Shown: positions 7,768 to 18,130 of the stretch, in pieces
Numbering within the stretch: the stretch's first letter is position 1
How the letters are laid out: each line of letters starts with the position of its first letter
Origin: Paraglaciecola psychrophila 170
GTDB taxonomy: Bacteria; Pseudomonadota; Gammaproteobacteria; Enterobacterales; Alteromonadaceae
Length of the DNA: 64,000 bases
Assembly: GCF_000347635.1 (NCBI RefSeq)
Contig: NC_020514.1
Span: 4,898,001 to 4,962,000 of the forward strand
Direction of reading: 5' to 3'
Position numbers and translations under genes: made by a program
The notes under the pieces: model-generated
Seen by the model: only the letters and a program-made list of their open reading frames with translations
What the model was told of the DNA's origin: nothing
Databases searched by the model: none

Positions 7768-10125
7768 TCAGTCATCAATGTCTTGCTGACCTAACCAGTT
7801 AATTAATTTTTGCATATCTTGGTTAGCGGCCTGATGCAATTGTTCTACCCAATCATGCACATTTTGCCACCAAGCAGGATGATCACCTTGTTGGATTTCA
7901 TTAGCAATTTTTTGCACTCTGTATAAGCCTACCGAGCTCGCAGCACCTTTTATTTTGTGTGCCTGGGAGCACACTTCATCTTTTTCATCGGCACTTAAAC
8001 TAAGTTGCAAAATTTCTAAATATTCGGGCATCTTTTCCTGAAACACCTTAACACTGGTACGTACCATTTCGTGGCCAATCGTATCTACCAACATTTGTAA
8101 CAAGTCCAAATCAAGAACAGTATTTAACGGGTCTATTTTAGGCTCTGGAGCAGGTTGATGAGGTACGCTAGGTTGTTCGCAGAACAGACTATTAAACACT
8201 TCAATAATACGACTTTTTTTGACTGGTTTCGAGATGACTTCATCCATACCGTTATCCAGATATTCTTGACGCGTTTTAATCACATTCGCGGTCAACGCCA
8301 CAATACTGGTTTGCTCTACCAAAGATTCTTCATGTAAAACATTTGCAACCTCAAAGCCATTCATATCAGGCAATTGAATATCCAGTAATACCAAATCATA
8401 TTGTTTGTTACGAGCCATATTAATGGCCTCATTGCCTGTCATAGCTACGTCAACATGTTGTCCAAGTTTTTCCAACAGCGCTTTGGCAACCATCACATTT
8501 AACTCAATGTCCTCTACCAACAATATCTGTAAGCCTGTGACTTTAAGGGTTTCAACTTGAATAGGTTTTTTGCTGATCCCAAGGGGCAAGTCAACGGTAA
8601 AACAGGTACCTTCACCTATTACACTGCTGACACTAATTTTACCATTCATCAAAGACACCATTTGTTGGCATATAGCAAGACCAATGCCTGTACCTGTGGC
8701 ACTTTGATGTTCGGGTGAGTCAACTTGATAATACATTGCGAAAATTTTATCTAAGTCTTGCTGGGGAATACCCACACCCGTATCACACACTTTGAATGTG
8801 ACCATGGATGTTTCAGCATCAACCTTCTCAGCTTTAACCTCTAAAGACACCGTTCCTCGTTGGGTAAACTTGACTGCGTTAAATAATAAATTCCACAAAA
8901 TTTGTCTTAAGCGGGTACCGTCAACCTCAACCAAAGCCGGTAAAGGCTCCTCTACATGCGCAGCAAAAGTGAGGTCTTTATCGTCAGCTAATAGCTCTAT
9001 AATACTGCTTAGCTCTTGAGTGAAATCTTTTATCGATACAGTTTTCAGTGATAATTCGAGCCTGTCTCTGTCTAAGCGGTCCAAATCAATGATGTCGTTA
9101 AATATATTACCTAGCGTAATGCCACTCGCGTAAATCGTACTGACCCAAGCAAACTGCTCGCTAGTCAGATCAGTATCACGCAACATTCTGCTTAGACCAA
9201 CAATGCCATTAAGGGGCGTTCGTAACTCATGGCTGATAGTGGCAATGAAGGCAGTTTTGTCTTTACTCGCTTTAGCTACCACATTCTCAGCTTGTTTACG
9301 CTCGGTGATATCACGCCCAAAAGCAAGAATACCGAGACGAGTATCGTCTGCGCTATAGAATGGCACCTTACGCATTTCATAAAAGCGGCGGCGGCCATCA
9401 GCAAATCGTAACCATAATTCTTCGGTAATACTGGTATTATTTTCGAGCACGTCTTGATCACTTGCAACCACCTGTCGGGCCAGTTCTTCGTCGTACACTT
9501 GATGTGGCGTTAAGCCAATCAACTCTTGTTCGGTTTTACCCGTCATCTCTTCAGCAACACGATTGCAGCCGGCAAATTGACCTTCTTGATTACGGTAATA
9601 AATCAAGTCTGGAGAGGCATCGATAATCGATCGCAGTAAAGTAGATAAGCGTAATGCTTGTTGCTCTTTTTCAGCTCTATCAGTGATTTCACGCTCGAGG
9701 TCAGAGAACACACTTTCTCGCTCTAACTGAGCATTTTTTCGCTGCTCAATTTCATGGTTGAGTTGCTTGATATTATTCTGAAGAGTGTGATTCAGTAACT
9801 CATCTTCTTTACGCAATCGCTCTAACTCAGTAACCGCGTCTGCAAGGCTCTCCCTGGAGCGCTCCAGTTGTTTAACTAACTCGCTAAAAACCCATAGTAC
9901 CCAAGGCGCACTGAGTAGAGTCAGTACAATGGCAATTAAGAAGTCTTCAGTGTGAGCTTGGTCACTGAGAAACATTCTAAGAAAATAGGTGCCAGAAAAA
10001 GTGAATATTAAAGTCAAAATAACGAATAAAACACTGGTCTTTACCGCGCCAAAACGGTTGATAAGCTGAGCAATACGGATAGCCCATGGGTCAACGGAGG
10101 TCTTTTTTGTCTTCTTATTCGTCAT
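7768..10125 (-). CDS. arcB: ArcB-type hybrid sensor histidine kinase
   Basis: At 785 residues it is close to E. coli ArcB (778) and has the same order. Two membrane helices (about 28-52 and 60-82) are followed by a coiled-coil linker (about 84-160) and a PAS domain (165-280). Then come HisKA with ISHELRTPLNG (His299), HATPase, a receiver with LVLLDIQLPDMNG (Asp near 583) and an Hpt domain with QAHKIKGAASS (His near 724). ArcB senses quinone redox state and phosphorylates ArcA under low oxygen. One redox cysteine is kept in the PAS domain (C187, matching E. coli C180). The second (E. coli C241) is replaced: DGRRRFYEMRK instead of DGRKACFEIRK. Proximity to gltBD matches the E. coli gene order. 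Confidence 0.92.
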   Translation of the reverse strand: MTNKKTKKTSVDPWAIRIAQLINRFGAVKTSVLFVILTLIFTFSGTYFLRMFLSDQAHTEDFLIAIVLTLLSAPWVLWVFSELVKQLERSRESLADAVTELERLRKEDELLNHTLQNNIKQLNHEIEQRKNAQLERESVFSDLEREITDRAEKEQQALRLSTLLRSIIDASPDLIYYRNQEGQFAGCNRVAEEMTGKTEQELIGLTPHQVYDEELARQVVASDQDVLENNTSITEELWLRFADGRRRFYEMRKVPFYSADDTRLGILAFGRDITERKQAENVVAKASKDKTAFIATISHELRTPLNGIVGLSRMLRDTDLTSEQFAWVSTIYASGITLGNIFNDIIDLDRLDRDRLELSLKTVSIKDFTQELSSIIELLADDKDLTFAAHVEEPLPALVEVDGTRLRQILWNLLFNAVKFTQRGTVSLEVKAEKVDAETSMVTFKVCDTGVGIPQQDLDKIFAMYYQVDSPEHQSATGTGIGLAICQQMVSLMNGKISVSSVIGEGTCFTVDLPLGISKKPIQVETLKVTGLQILLVEDIELNVMVAKALLEKLGQHVDVAMTGNEAINMARNKQYDLVLLDIQLPDMNGFEVANVLHEESLVEQTSIVALTANVIKTRQEYLDNGMDEVISKPVKKSRIIEVFNSLFCEQPSVPHQPAPEPKIDPLNTVLDLDLLQMLVDTIGHEMVRTSVKVFQEKMPEYLEILQLSLSADEKDEVCSQAHKIKGAASSVGLYRVQKIANEIQQGDHPAWWQNVHDWVEQLHQAANQDMQKLINWLGQQDIDD

Positions 10126-10338
10126 AACGAGTGGGTCTCAAACATCTGTGGTTCTTGCCAATTTTCGATATGCTAGCAAGAAAATTCCGAGGATCAAAAT
10201 ACTAGCCTAGCATTAAACTGTAAATCTAAAGCTTCCAAAGACTATTTATTCATTTTATTTATATATTAATTCAGTACGCAACAAGCTGCAAAAATAAAAA
10301 AACGTCTTTTTTAACGTTTTAATAACAACTAGCACTGT

Positions 10339-10365
10339 TTATAAGCTTTTATATATAGCTTATAA
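10339..10365. repeat. AT-rich inverted repeat in the gltB upstream region
   Basis: TTATAAGCT and AGCTTATAA form 9-bp perfect arms around TTTATATAT. It lies between arcB and gltB, over 300 bp from gltB. It could be a protein-binding site or a weak hairpin; no function is assigned. Confidence 0.4.
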
Positions 10366-10657
10366 CCAAGCCACAAAAATACCGCATACCATTGAATTAA
10401 AAGAACTTTCGACGCTTATTAGAGCCTTCATCCTGAAAAATATAAAATACACCATATAAGTGAATTGATTTATAAAATAATCCTCGGTATTTTGTACGAC
10501 CTGCTTAGTATAAATATTCGATACTCGACTGGTATCCTCAATAATAATTACGACCAGAAAATAAGCATCAGGGCATGAAGCCACTTCACGTTCATACACG
10601 TATTTAGATGTATGATTAGCAATAACAACATACAACACCCTGTCCAGTCTAAGGTTG

Positions 10658-10663
10658 AAGGAG
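10658..10663 (+). promoter_or_regulatory. Ribosome-binding site fixing the gltB start
   Basis: AAGGAG lies 9 nt before the ATG at 10673. It excludes the in-frame TTG at 10655, which lies upstream of this site. The ATG start leaves a 12-residue propeptide before the catalytic cysteine, as in other GltB proteins. Confidence 0.8.
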
Positions 10664-10672
10664 TCTACATTA

Positions 10673-13600
10673 ATGAGTTTATATCATCCTAATGATTCAA
10701 AAGATAATTGTGGTTTTGGCCTCATCGCCCACACCAAAGGCGAGCCAAGTCATAAGTTGGTTAGTACCGCAATTGAGGGGCTTGACCGCATGCAGCATCG
10801 TGGCGGTATCGCTGCTGATGGCAAAACAGGCGATGGTTGTGGTTTATTGTTGCAAAAACCCGACGCATTTTTTCGCAAAATAGCTGAACAGCAAAACTGG
10901 AAGCTAGGCAAAATGTACGGTGTTGGTGTGATTTTCCTTAACCAAGACCAAGCATTAGCTGACTTGGCCAAACAGGTCATTACTGAAGAATTAGAAAAAG
11001 AGACGTTGGCTGTTGTTGGCTGGAGAGTTGTGCCTACAGATAATTCAGTCTTAGGTGATCTTGCGGTCTCGTGTGTGCCTCAAGTTGAACAAGTATTCGT
11101 TAACGGGCCATCAGGATGGCGCTCTCAAGATTTAGAACGACGTTTATTTATGGCTCGCAGGCGGGCAGAAAAACGTCTATCTAATGACGAAGATTTCTAT
11201 ATCGCCAGTTTGTCTAGTTTAGTCACAATATACAAAGGCCTAGTTATGGCCGGCGACTTACCCCGGTTTTATCTAGACTTAGCAGACGAAAACATGAAGT
11301 CAGCTATTTGTGTGTTTCATCAACGTTTTTCAACTAACACGTTGCCACGATGGTCATTGGCTCAACCATTTCGATATTTGGCACACAATGGTGAAATTAA
11401 TACCATCCGTGGTAACCGCGATTGGGCACAAGCGCGAACAGGTAAATTCAAAACACCTTTGCTACCTGATTTAGCGGATGCGGCACCTTTTGTTAACGAA
11501 GTAGGTTCTGACTCTTCATCATTAGATAATATGTTAGAGCTGTTTTTAGCTGGCGGCATGGATTTATTCCGTGCAATGCGTTTATTAGTGCCACCTGCTT
11601 ATCAAAATAACAAAACCATGGATGAAGATTTAAAGGCCTTTTACGAGTTCAACTCCATGCACATGGAGCCTTGGGATGGCCCAGCTGGTATTGTATTAAC
11701 TAACGGTCGCCATGCAGCGTGTAATCTTGACCGCAACGGCCTTCGTCCTGCACGATATGTCATAACTAAAGATGGTTTAATCACTTTAGCTTCAGAAGTG
11801 GGTATTTGGGATTATAAACAAGAAGACGTGATTGAAAAAGGGCGTGTAGGACCTGGCGAAATGCTAGCTATAGATACTGAGACGGGTAAATTATGGCGCT
11901 CAAATGAAATAGATGATGATTTAAAAGGTCGCCATCCATATAAAGAATGGCTAGATAAAAGTATTCGCCGCTTAACACCTCTTGAAAAATGTGACGCGCC
12001 TGAAATCGGCAAACGTATGTTTGACGACGATATGATGAATACGTACTTTAAGCAGTTTAATTACAGCTATGAAGAACTTGAGCAAGTGGTGAAAGTTTTG
12101 GCTAAAGACGGCCAAGAAGCCACAGGCTCTATGGGTGACGACACACCCATGGCTGTACTTTCTGGGAAAAGTCGTACAATTTACGATTATTTTCGTCAAC
12201 AATTCGCTCAGGTAACCAACCCCCCAATTGATTCCTTACGTGAAAACCACGTGATGTCACTCGCTACTTGTATTGGCCGTGAAAAATCAGTATTCACAGA
12301 AACATCGGGGTACGCTGATCGCGTGTTGTTCGACTCACCTATCATGGTGTATACGGATCTTAAACAATTACGTGATTACGACCCGGAGCATTATTATTCT
12401 GAGTTTGTTGATCTTAATTACCCACCGGAAGAAGGGCTTAAGACAGCCATTAATCGTATTTGTAATGAAGTTGAGCACTTAGTTTCTCACAAACGCGCCG
12501 CCTTTGTTATTTTATCTGATCGAGCCATCAAATCGTCACGGATCCCTATCCCGGCAGCTATGGCAGTGGGTGCGGTGCAAAAACGCTTAGTAGATAAAGG
12601 ATTGCGTTGTGATGCAAATATAGTAGTAGAGACAGCATCGGTCAGAGACTCGCATCACTATGCAGTATTGATTGGTCTGGGTGCTACAGCAATATATCCG
12701 TTCTTGGCGTACGAAATTATTGAACAAATGTGTGAGTCTGGGCATCTAGACATGACGCCGATGCAAGCAATTGTTAATTATCGCAAAGCGATAAACAAAG
12801 GTTTGTACAAGATCATGTCAAAAATGGGGATCTCAACCGTTGCTAGTTACCGTAGCTCAAAATTATTTGAAGCGATTGGTATTAGCAGATCTGTTATGGA
12901 CATTTGCTTTAAAGGGGTGCCAAGCCGTATTCAAGGTGCTGACTTTGAGGATTTCCAACAAGATCAAGTTAATTTAAATCGTGTCGCTTGGTTAAAACGT
13001 AAAAATGTAGACCACGGCGGGTTATTAAAATACGTACACGGCGGTGAATATCACTCTTACAACCCTGACGTAGTCACAACACTACAAAAAGCTGTGATAA
13101 GTGGTGATTACTCGGATTACCAAAAATTTAGCACCTTGGTAAATGAAAGACCAACTGCTTGTTTACGTGATTTATTGGCTTTATCACCTGATTCAGAAGC
13201 CATCTCGATTGATGAAGTTGAACCTGCAGAAAACTTATATCCGCGCTTTGACACGGCAGCTATGTCAATTGGTTCCTTAAGCCCTGAAGCTCACGAGTCT
13301 TTAGCTATCGCTATGAACCGTTTAGGTGGTAATTCTAACTCGGGTGAAGGTGGCGAAGATCCAAAGCGTTTTGGTAATGAACGTAACTCAAATATTAAAC
13401 AAATCGCATCAGGTCGATTTGGGGTAACACCACACTATTTGGTCAATGCAAAAATCTTACAGATAAAGGTTGCACAGGGTGCTAAACCTGGTGAAGGTGG
13501 CCAATTACCGGGTGATAAGGTTAACAAGTATATTGCAGAACTACGTCATTCGGTGCCCGGAGTCACGCTAATATCTCCACCACCCCACCACGACATTTAT

Positions 13601-15139
13601 TCTATCGAAGATTTAGCTCAGTTAATTTTCGACTTAAAACAAGTGAACCCTGATGCGCTAATTTCAGTGAAGTTAGTGTCGGAGCCAGGTGTAGGTACTA
13701 TCGCTTGTGGTGTTGCCAAAGCTTATGCCGATTTGATTACTATTTCGGGTTATGACGGCGGTACAGGTGCCAGTCCATTATCTTCAGTTAAATACGCAGG
13801 TAGCCCTTGGGAATTAGGTCTTGCAGAAACTCAGCAAGCTTTAGTAAGCAATGGTTTACGCCATAAAGTACGTGTACAGACAGATGGTGGTTTAAAAACC
13901 GGTTTAGATGTTGTTAAAGGTGCTATTTTAGGTGCGGAGAGCTTCGGTTTTGGTACTGGACCAATGGTTGCTTTAGGCTGTAAATATCTACGTATTTGTC
14001 ACTTGAATAATTGCGCGACAGGTATCGCCACACAAGATGAGAATTTACGTGATAATTATTTTGCGGGTTTACCTAATATGGTGATGAACTACTTCAAATT
14101 TATTGCACAAGAAGTACGTGAGATTATGGCTTCAATGGGTGTGCGTAAGTTGGATGACCTGATTGGACGTACTGATTTGTTAAAAATATTAAACGGCGTA
14201 ACGGCTAAACAGAACAAATTAGATCTCAGTCCTATTTTAGCTAAACCGTTAGCAGGCGACCACACTAAACTTTTTTGCAGTGAAGGCGCTAATGCACCTG
14301 CTGATAAAGGAGATTTGAATCAGTTATTATTAGCAGATTTAGCATCTGCAGTGAAAAACAAAAGCGGCGGTATATTCAACTATTCTATTCGTAATACGGA
14401 CAGGTCTGTTGGCGCTATTATTTCTGGTTTAATTGCCAAACATCATGGCAATAAAGGCATGAGTGAAGACCCCATTAAATTAAACTTTACCGGTACGGCT
14501 GGGCAAAGTTTTGGTGTTTGGAATGCGGGTGGTTTAGAAATGACTTTAATAGGTGATGCCAATGATTACGTAGGTAAAGGAATGGCTGACGGTAAACTCG
14601 TTATTCATCCACCTAGAGGTGTCAGCTTTAAGTCAAATGAAAGTGTGATAGCAGGTAACACCTGTCTATATGGTGCAACTGGTGGTAAATTATTTGCTGC
14701 AGGGCTCGCTGGAGAACGCTTTGCTGTGCGTAATTCTGGTGCTATAGCTGTTGTTGAAGGCATAGGTGATAACGGCTGTGAATATATGACTGGCGGTATT
14801 GTGGCAGTGCTTGGACGCACTGGTGTAAACTTTGGCGCGGGTATGACCGGTGGTTTTGCTTATATTCTGGATGAACAAAATGATATTGAGCATCGCGTAA
14901 ATAGTGAATTAGTAGAGCTTATGTCTATCGAAGATAAAGTGATTTTGATGGAACACTTACGAGGTTTAATTAATCAGCATTATGAAGCAACAGGTAGTGA
15001 ACATGCTCACAAAATATTAAGCAACTTTGCTGCATATTTACCGAAATTCAGACTGGTTAAGCCAAAAACTAGTGACGTTAAAAATTTACTTGGTCACATA
15101 AGTCGGTCTACTGCCGAACTTCGTGTTCAAGTACAATAA
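10673..15139 (+). CDS. gltB: Glutamate synthase (NADPH) large subunit
   Basis: This 1488-residue protein is the usual length. After a short propeptide (MSLYHPNDSKDN) the class-II glutamine amidotransferase begins at Cys13 (CGFGLIAH), which becomes the N-terminal nucleophile on processing. The central domain is followed by the FMN-binding TIM barrel with GEGGQLPGDKV, VKLVSEPGVGTIACGVAKA and SGYDGGTGASPLSS. Next are the 3Fe-4S cysteines (CHLNNCATGIATQ) and a C-terminal beta-helix (GXXG repeats). It hydrolyses glutamine and transfers ammonia to 2-oxoglutarate, making two glutamates with NADPH electrons supplied by GltD. gltD follows after 9 bp. Confidence 0.98.
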   Translation: MSLYHPNDSKDNCGFGLIAHTKGEPSHKLVSTAIEGLDRMQHRGGIAADGKTGDGCGLLLQKPDAFFRKIAEQQNWKLGKMYGVGVIFLNQDQALADLAKQVITEELEKETLAVVGWRVVPTDNSVLGDLAVSCVPQVEQVFVNGPSGWRSQDLERRLFMARRRAEKRLSNDEDFYIASLSSLVTIYKGLVMAGDLPRFYLDLADENMKSAICVFHQRFSTNTLPRWSLAQPFRYLAHNGEINTIRGNRDWAQARTGKFKTPLLPDLADAAPFVNEVGSDSSSLDNMLELFLAGGMDLFRAMRLLVPPAYQNNKTMDEDLKAFYEFNSMHMEPWDGPAGIVLTNGRHAACNLDRNGLRPARYVITKDGLITLASEVGIWDYKQEDVIEKGRVGPGEMLAIDTETGKLWRSNEIDDDLKGRHPYKEWLDKSIRRLTPLEKCDAPEIGKRMFDDDMMNTYFKQFNYSYEELEQVVKVLAKDGQEATGSMGDDTPMAVLSGKSRTIYDYFRQQFAQVTNPPIDSLRENHVMSLATCIGREKSVFTETSGYADRVLFDSPIMVYTDLKQLRDYDPEHYYSEFVDLNYPPEEGLKTAINRICNEVEHLVSHKRAAFVILSDRAIKSSRIPIPAAMAVGAVQKRLVDKGLRCDANIVVETASVRDSHHYAVLIGLGATAIYPFLAYEIIEQMCESGHLDMTPMQAIVNYRKAINKGLYKIMSKMGISTVASYRSSKLFEAIGISRSVMDICFKGVPSRIQGADFEDFQQDQVNLNRVAWLKRKNVDHGGLLKYVHGGEYHSYNPDVVTTLQKAVISGDYSDYQKFSTLVNERPTACLRDLLALSPDSEAISIDEVEPAENLYPRFDTAAMSIGSLSPEAHESLAIAMNRLGGNSNSGEGGEDPKRFGNERNSNIKQIASGRFGVTPHYLVNAKILQIKVAQGAKPGEGGQLPGDKVNKYIAELRHSVPGVTLISPPPHHDIYSIEDLAQLIFDLKQVNPDALISVKLVSEPGVGTIACGVAKAYADLITISGYDGGTGASPLSSVKYAGSPWELGLAETQQALVSNGLRHKVRVQTDGGLKTGLDVVKGAILGAESFGFGTGPMVALGCKYLRICHLNNCATGIATQDENLRDNYFAGLPNMVMNYFKFIAQEVREIMASMGVRKLDDLIGRTDLLKILNGVTAKQNKLDLSPILAKPLAGDHTKLFCSEGANAPADKGDLNQLLLADLASAVKNKSGGIFNYSIRNTDRSVGAIISGLIAKHHGNKGMSEDPIKLNFTGTAGQSFGVWNAGGLEMTLIGDANDYVGKGMADGKLVIHPPRGVSFKSNESVIAGNTCLYGATGGKLFAAGLAGERFAVRNSGAIAVVEGIGDNGCEYMTGGIVAVLGRTGVNFGAGMTGGFAYILDEQNDIEHRVNSELVELMSIEDKVILMEHLRGLINQHYEATGSEHAHKILSNFAAYLPKFRLVKPKTSDVKNLLGHISRSTAELRVQVQ

Positions 15140-16564
<1,425 letters not shown>

Positions 16565-16590
16565 GCGGTTAGATACATAAGGCAAATAGA

Positions 16591-16616
16591 AAAAAGGGGC
16601 TTGCGCCCCTTTTTTT
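16591..16616 (+). terminator. Rho-independent terminator of gltBD
   Basis: A stem GGGGC/GCCCC with loop TTGC is flanked by A5 before and T7 after, 27 bp past the gltD stop. It is a canonical intrinsic terminator. Confidence 0.9.
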
Positions 16617-16647
16617 ATCTTAGGCGAAAAAAGTAAAAATATTTTAA

Positions 16648-16739
16648 ACCACAGAGGACAAAGAGCACTTCGCTACACAGAGGAACAGACTTCAAAATTC
16701 ACTTTTCTTTTCCTCTGTGACCTCCTTATCCTCGGTGGT
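16648..16739. repeat. Palindromic REP/MITE-like element, copy 1
   Basis: The 92-bp unit starts ACCACAGAGGACA and ends TATCCTCGGTGGT, which are near-perfect inverted termini. Internal arms CACAGAGGA and TCCTCTGTG also pair. A second copy follows at 16773. It has no coding content. It resembles interspersed palindromic repeats found in many gammaproteobacteria. Confidence 0.7.
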
Positions 16740-16740
16740 G

Positions 16741-16763
16741 AGCAATCTTTTATTTCGTAATGG
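16741..16763 (-). repeat. Duplicated 3' tip of the EEP nuclease gene
   Basis: These 23 bp match 16880-16902, which includes the last codons of the EEP gene, at 19 of 23 positions. On the minus strand they would read LTITK-stop, against DITVTK-stop in the gene. The offset is 139 bp, so the gene tip and one repeat copy form a diverged tandem duplication unit. Confidence 0.6.
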
Positions 16764-16772
16764 TCAGGATTT

Positions 16773-16879
16773 CACCACTGAGAACACAGAGCGCTGCGCT
16801 ACACAGAGAAAATATTTAGAATTTAAAAGACTCATCATATTTTTGTTTTTCCTCTGTAGCCTCATTGTCCTCGGTGGTG
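16773..16879. repeat. Palindromic REP/MITE-like element, copy 2
   Basis: The 107-bp unit has termini CACCACTGAG and CTCGGTGGTG (one mismatch when paired) and inner arms CACAGAG and CTCTGTAG. Same orientation as copy 1. It ends immediately next to the 3' end of the EEP gene. Confidence 0.7.
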
Positions 16880-16888
16880 AGCAAGCTT

Positions 16889-18055
16889 CTATTTTGTAAC
16901 GGTAATATCTACCCACACTAATCGATGATCCGACGAACTCTGTCGGTCTTTAATTAAACGAAACAAAGGATCATCTGGTTTAGGCCAAAATACGCCACTC
17001 CCCTTCACGTTAAGTGATGTTGAAGGTAATACATAATCAGCTCGCATTGCCCATTCCGCAGTATGTTGTGCTGAATAGGGATTAGCGGGCGTATGAACGC
17101 TGCCAGCTTCACTTTGTGGCACAATTGAATCATTAACTAGCGAATGCTCAAGTAGCCCTTTTATGCCGCTCTTGATGCCATCACCTTCAACTGGTGAGGC
17201 ATTTAAATCACCGGCAATAACAAAGTGTTCGCCTTTAAAACCACCTCGTTTTTGATTGTCATCGTAAATATAAGCCGATAGTTCACTGCCAGATAAGTAA
17301 TCAGTCCAAAAACGTATCTCATCGTGATTACGTTTACCATTACGATTTTCTGGACCATCAAATACAGGGGGTGTGGGATGACTGGCCAGTAAATGAATGC
17401 GGCGATCACCCACTTTAATGGGAATATCCCAGTGGGACTTAGACGACAATCGCAATATTTGCTGCGCATCTTGGTTGTAATATGGCACCCCGTTTACGTC
17501 CTTGATAGTTGCCATTAAATTATCTGGCATATCTTTCCACAGGAAATGTTGAAACGTACGGATTTGGTCAAATTGAATCGGATATTTACTCAGTACCAAC
17601 ATACCATAGTGGCCTGGGAAAAAGCCGAAGCCAAAGGCATCGCCTTTCGTGCCAGATGCTATTCCGTCTTTATCTAGATCTAAGCCAGAATCAACACCTG
17701 TATTGACAGGAGCACTATAGAAATAAGGGTAATCAATAGGCTTAATATTATTCTGAGATACGTTTAGATAATGCTTTATAAAATTCTGAGCGTCTGTTGC
17801 TGACTGGTTTGAATAATCAAACTCATTTAAAAGAACAATGTCAGGTCTTATTCTCTGAATAATTTCTGCAATGTTTTTAATTTGTGTATGTTTACCATCG
17901 TGTAAGTTGCTCTGCAACGCATCACCTGTAGTCGTCTGGCCTTTTGCAACATAATTGGTGGCATCCATACTGACATTAAACGTGGCAATTCGAATACTTT
18001 GGCTATTTGAAGACATACTGAATACCATTAAGAAGATAAAAAATAATTTAAACAT
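16889..18055 (-). CDS. Secreted endonuclease/exonuclease/phosphatase-family protein
   Basis: This 388-residue protein has a signal peptide (MFKLFFIFLMVFSMSSNSQ) and an EEP domain with IRIATFNVSMD, DIVLLNEFDYS, LLASHPTPP, VIAGDLNASPVEGDG and SSDHRLVWVD. These include the conserved metal-binding Asn/Glu, the catalytic His and the C-terminal SDH. EEP proteins cleave phosphodiester or phosphoester bonds, and the secreted DNase-I-like branch acts on nucleic acids, though phytase- or sphingomyelinase-like roles cannot be excluded. It lies downstream of the TonB receptor on the same strand, but a terminator separates them. A periplasmic or extracellular site of action is expected. Confidence 0.88.
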   Translation of the reverse strand: MFKLFFIFLMVFSMSSNSQSIRIATFNVSMDATNYVAKGQTTTGDALQSNLHDGKHTQIKNIAEIIQRIRPDIVLLNEFDYSNQSATDAQNFIKHYLNVSQNNIKPIDYPYFYSAPVNTGVDSGLDLDKDGIASGTKGDAFGFGFFPGHYGMLVLSKYPIQFDQIRTFQHFLWKDMPDNLMATIKDVNGVPYYNQDAQQILRLSSKSHWDIPIKVGDRRIHLLASHPTPPVFDGPENRNGKRNHDEIRFWTDYLSGSELSAYIYDDNQKRGGFKGEHFVIAGDLNASPVEGDGIKSGIKGLLEHSLVNDSIVPQSEAGSVHTPANPYSAQHTAEWAMRADYVLPSTSLNVKGSGVFWPKPDDPLFRLIKDRQSSSDHRLVWVDITVTK

Positions 18056-18081
18056 TATTTAACCGTTTTTGAATTACAAAT

Positions 18082-18112
18082 AAAAAAGCCGACCCAGAGG
18101 AGTCGGCTTTTT
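18082..18112 (-). terminator. Intrinsic terminator after the TonB-dependent receptor
   Basis: AAAAAGCCGAC and GTCGGCTTTTT form a strong A/T-flanked stem-loop between the receptor stop and the EEP gene start. The T tract on the minus strand fits termination of the receptor transcript. Confidence 0.85.
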
Positions 18113-18130
18113 AGATTCTAAATTAAATAT

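Larger units (their letters stand above)
10126..10672. other. Long AT-rich intergenic region between arcB and gltB
   Basis: These 547 bp separate divergent arcB and gltB and contain no convincing gene. A very AT-rich tract spans about 10230-10370 and includes the inverted repeat at 10339-10365. Regulators of glutamate synthase (Lrp and others in E. coli) bind well upstream of gltB, so the length fits a complex promoter, but no site was recognised. Confidence 0.6.

Noticed and set aside
10360-10638. Minus-strand frame of 92 codons in the arcB-gltB gap
   Set aside because: It is AT-rich, has no recognisable domain or ribosome-binding site and overlaps the promoter region.
10655-10672. TTG start giving a longer GltB
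   Set aside because: The ribosome-binding site AAGGAG lies inside this extension and fits the ATG at 10673, which gives the normal propeptide.
16648-16879. Possible CRISPR array
   Set aside because: There are only two diverged units of about 100 bp, each internally palindromic, with no short repeat/spacer pattern and no cas genes.
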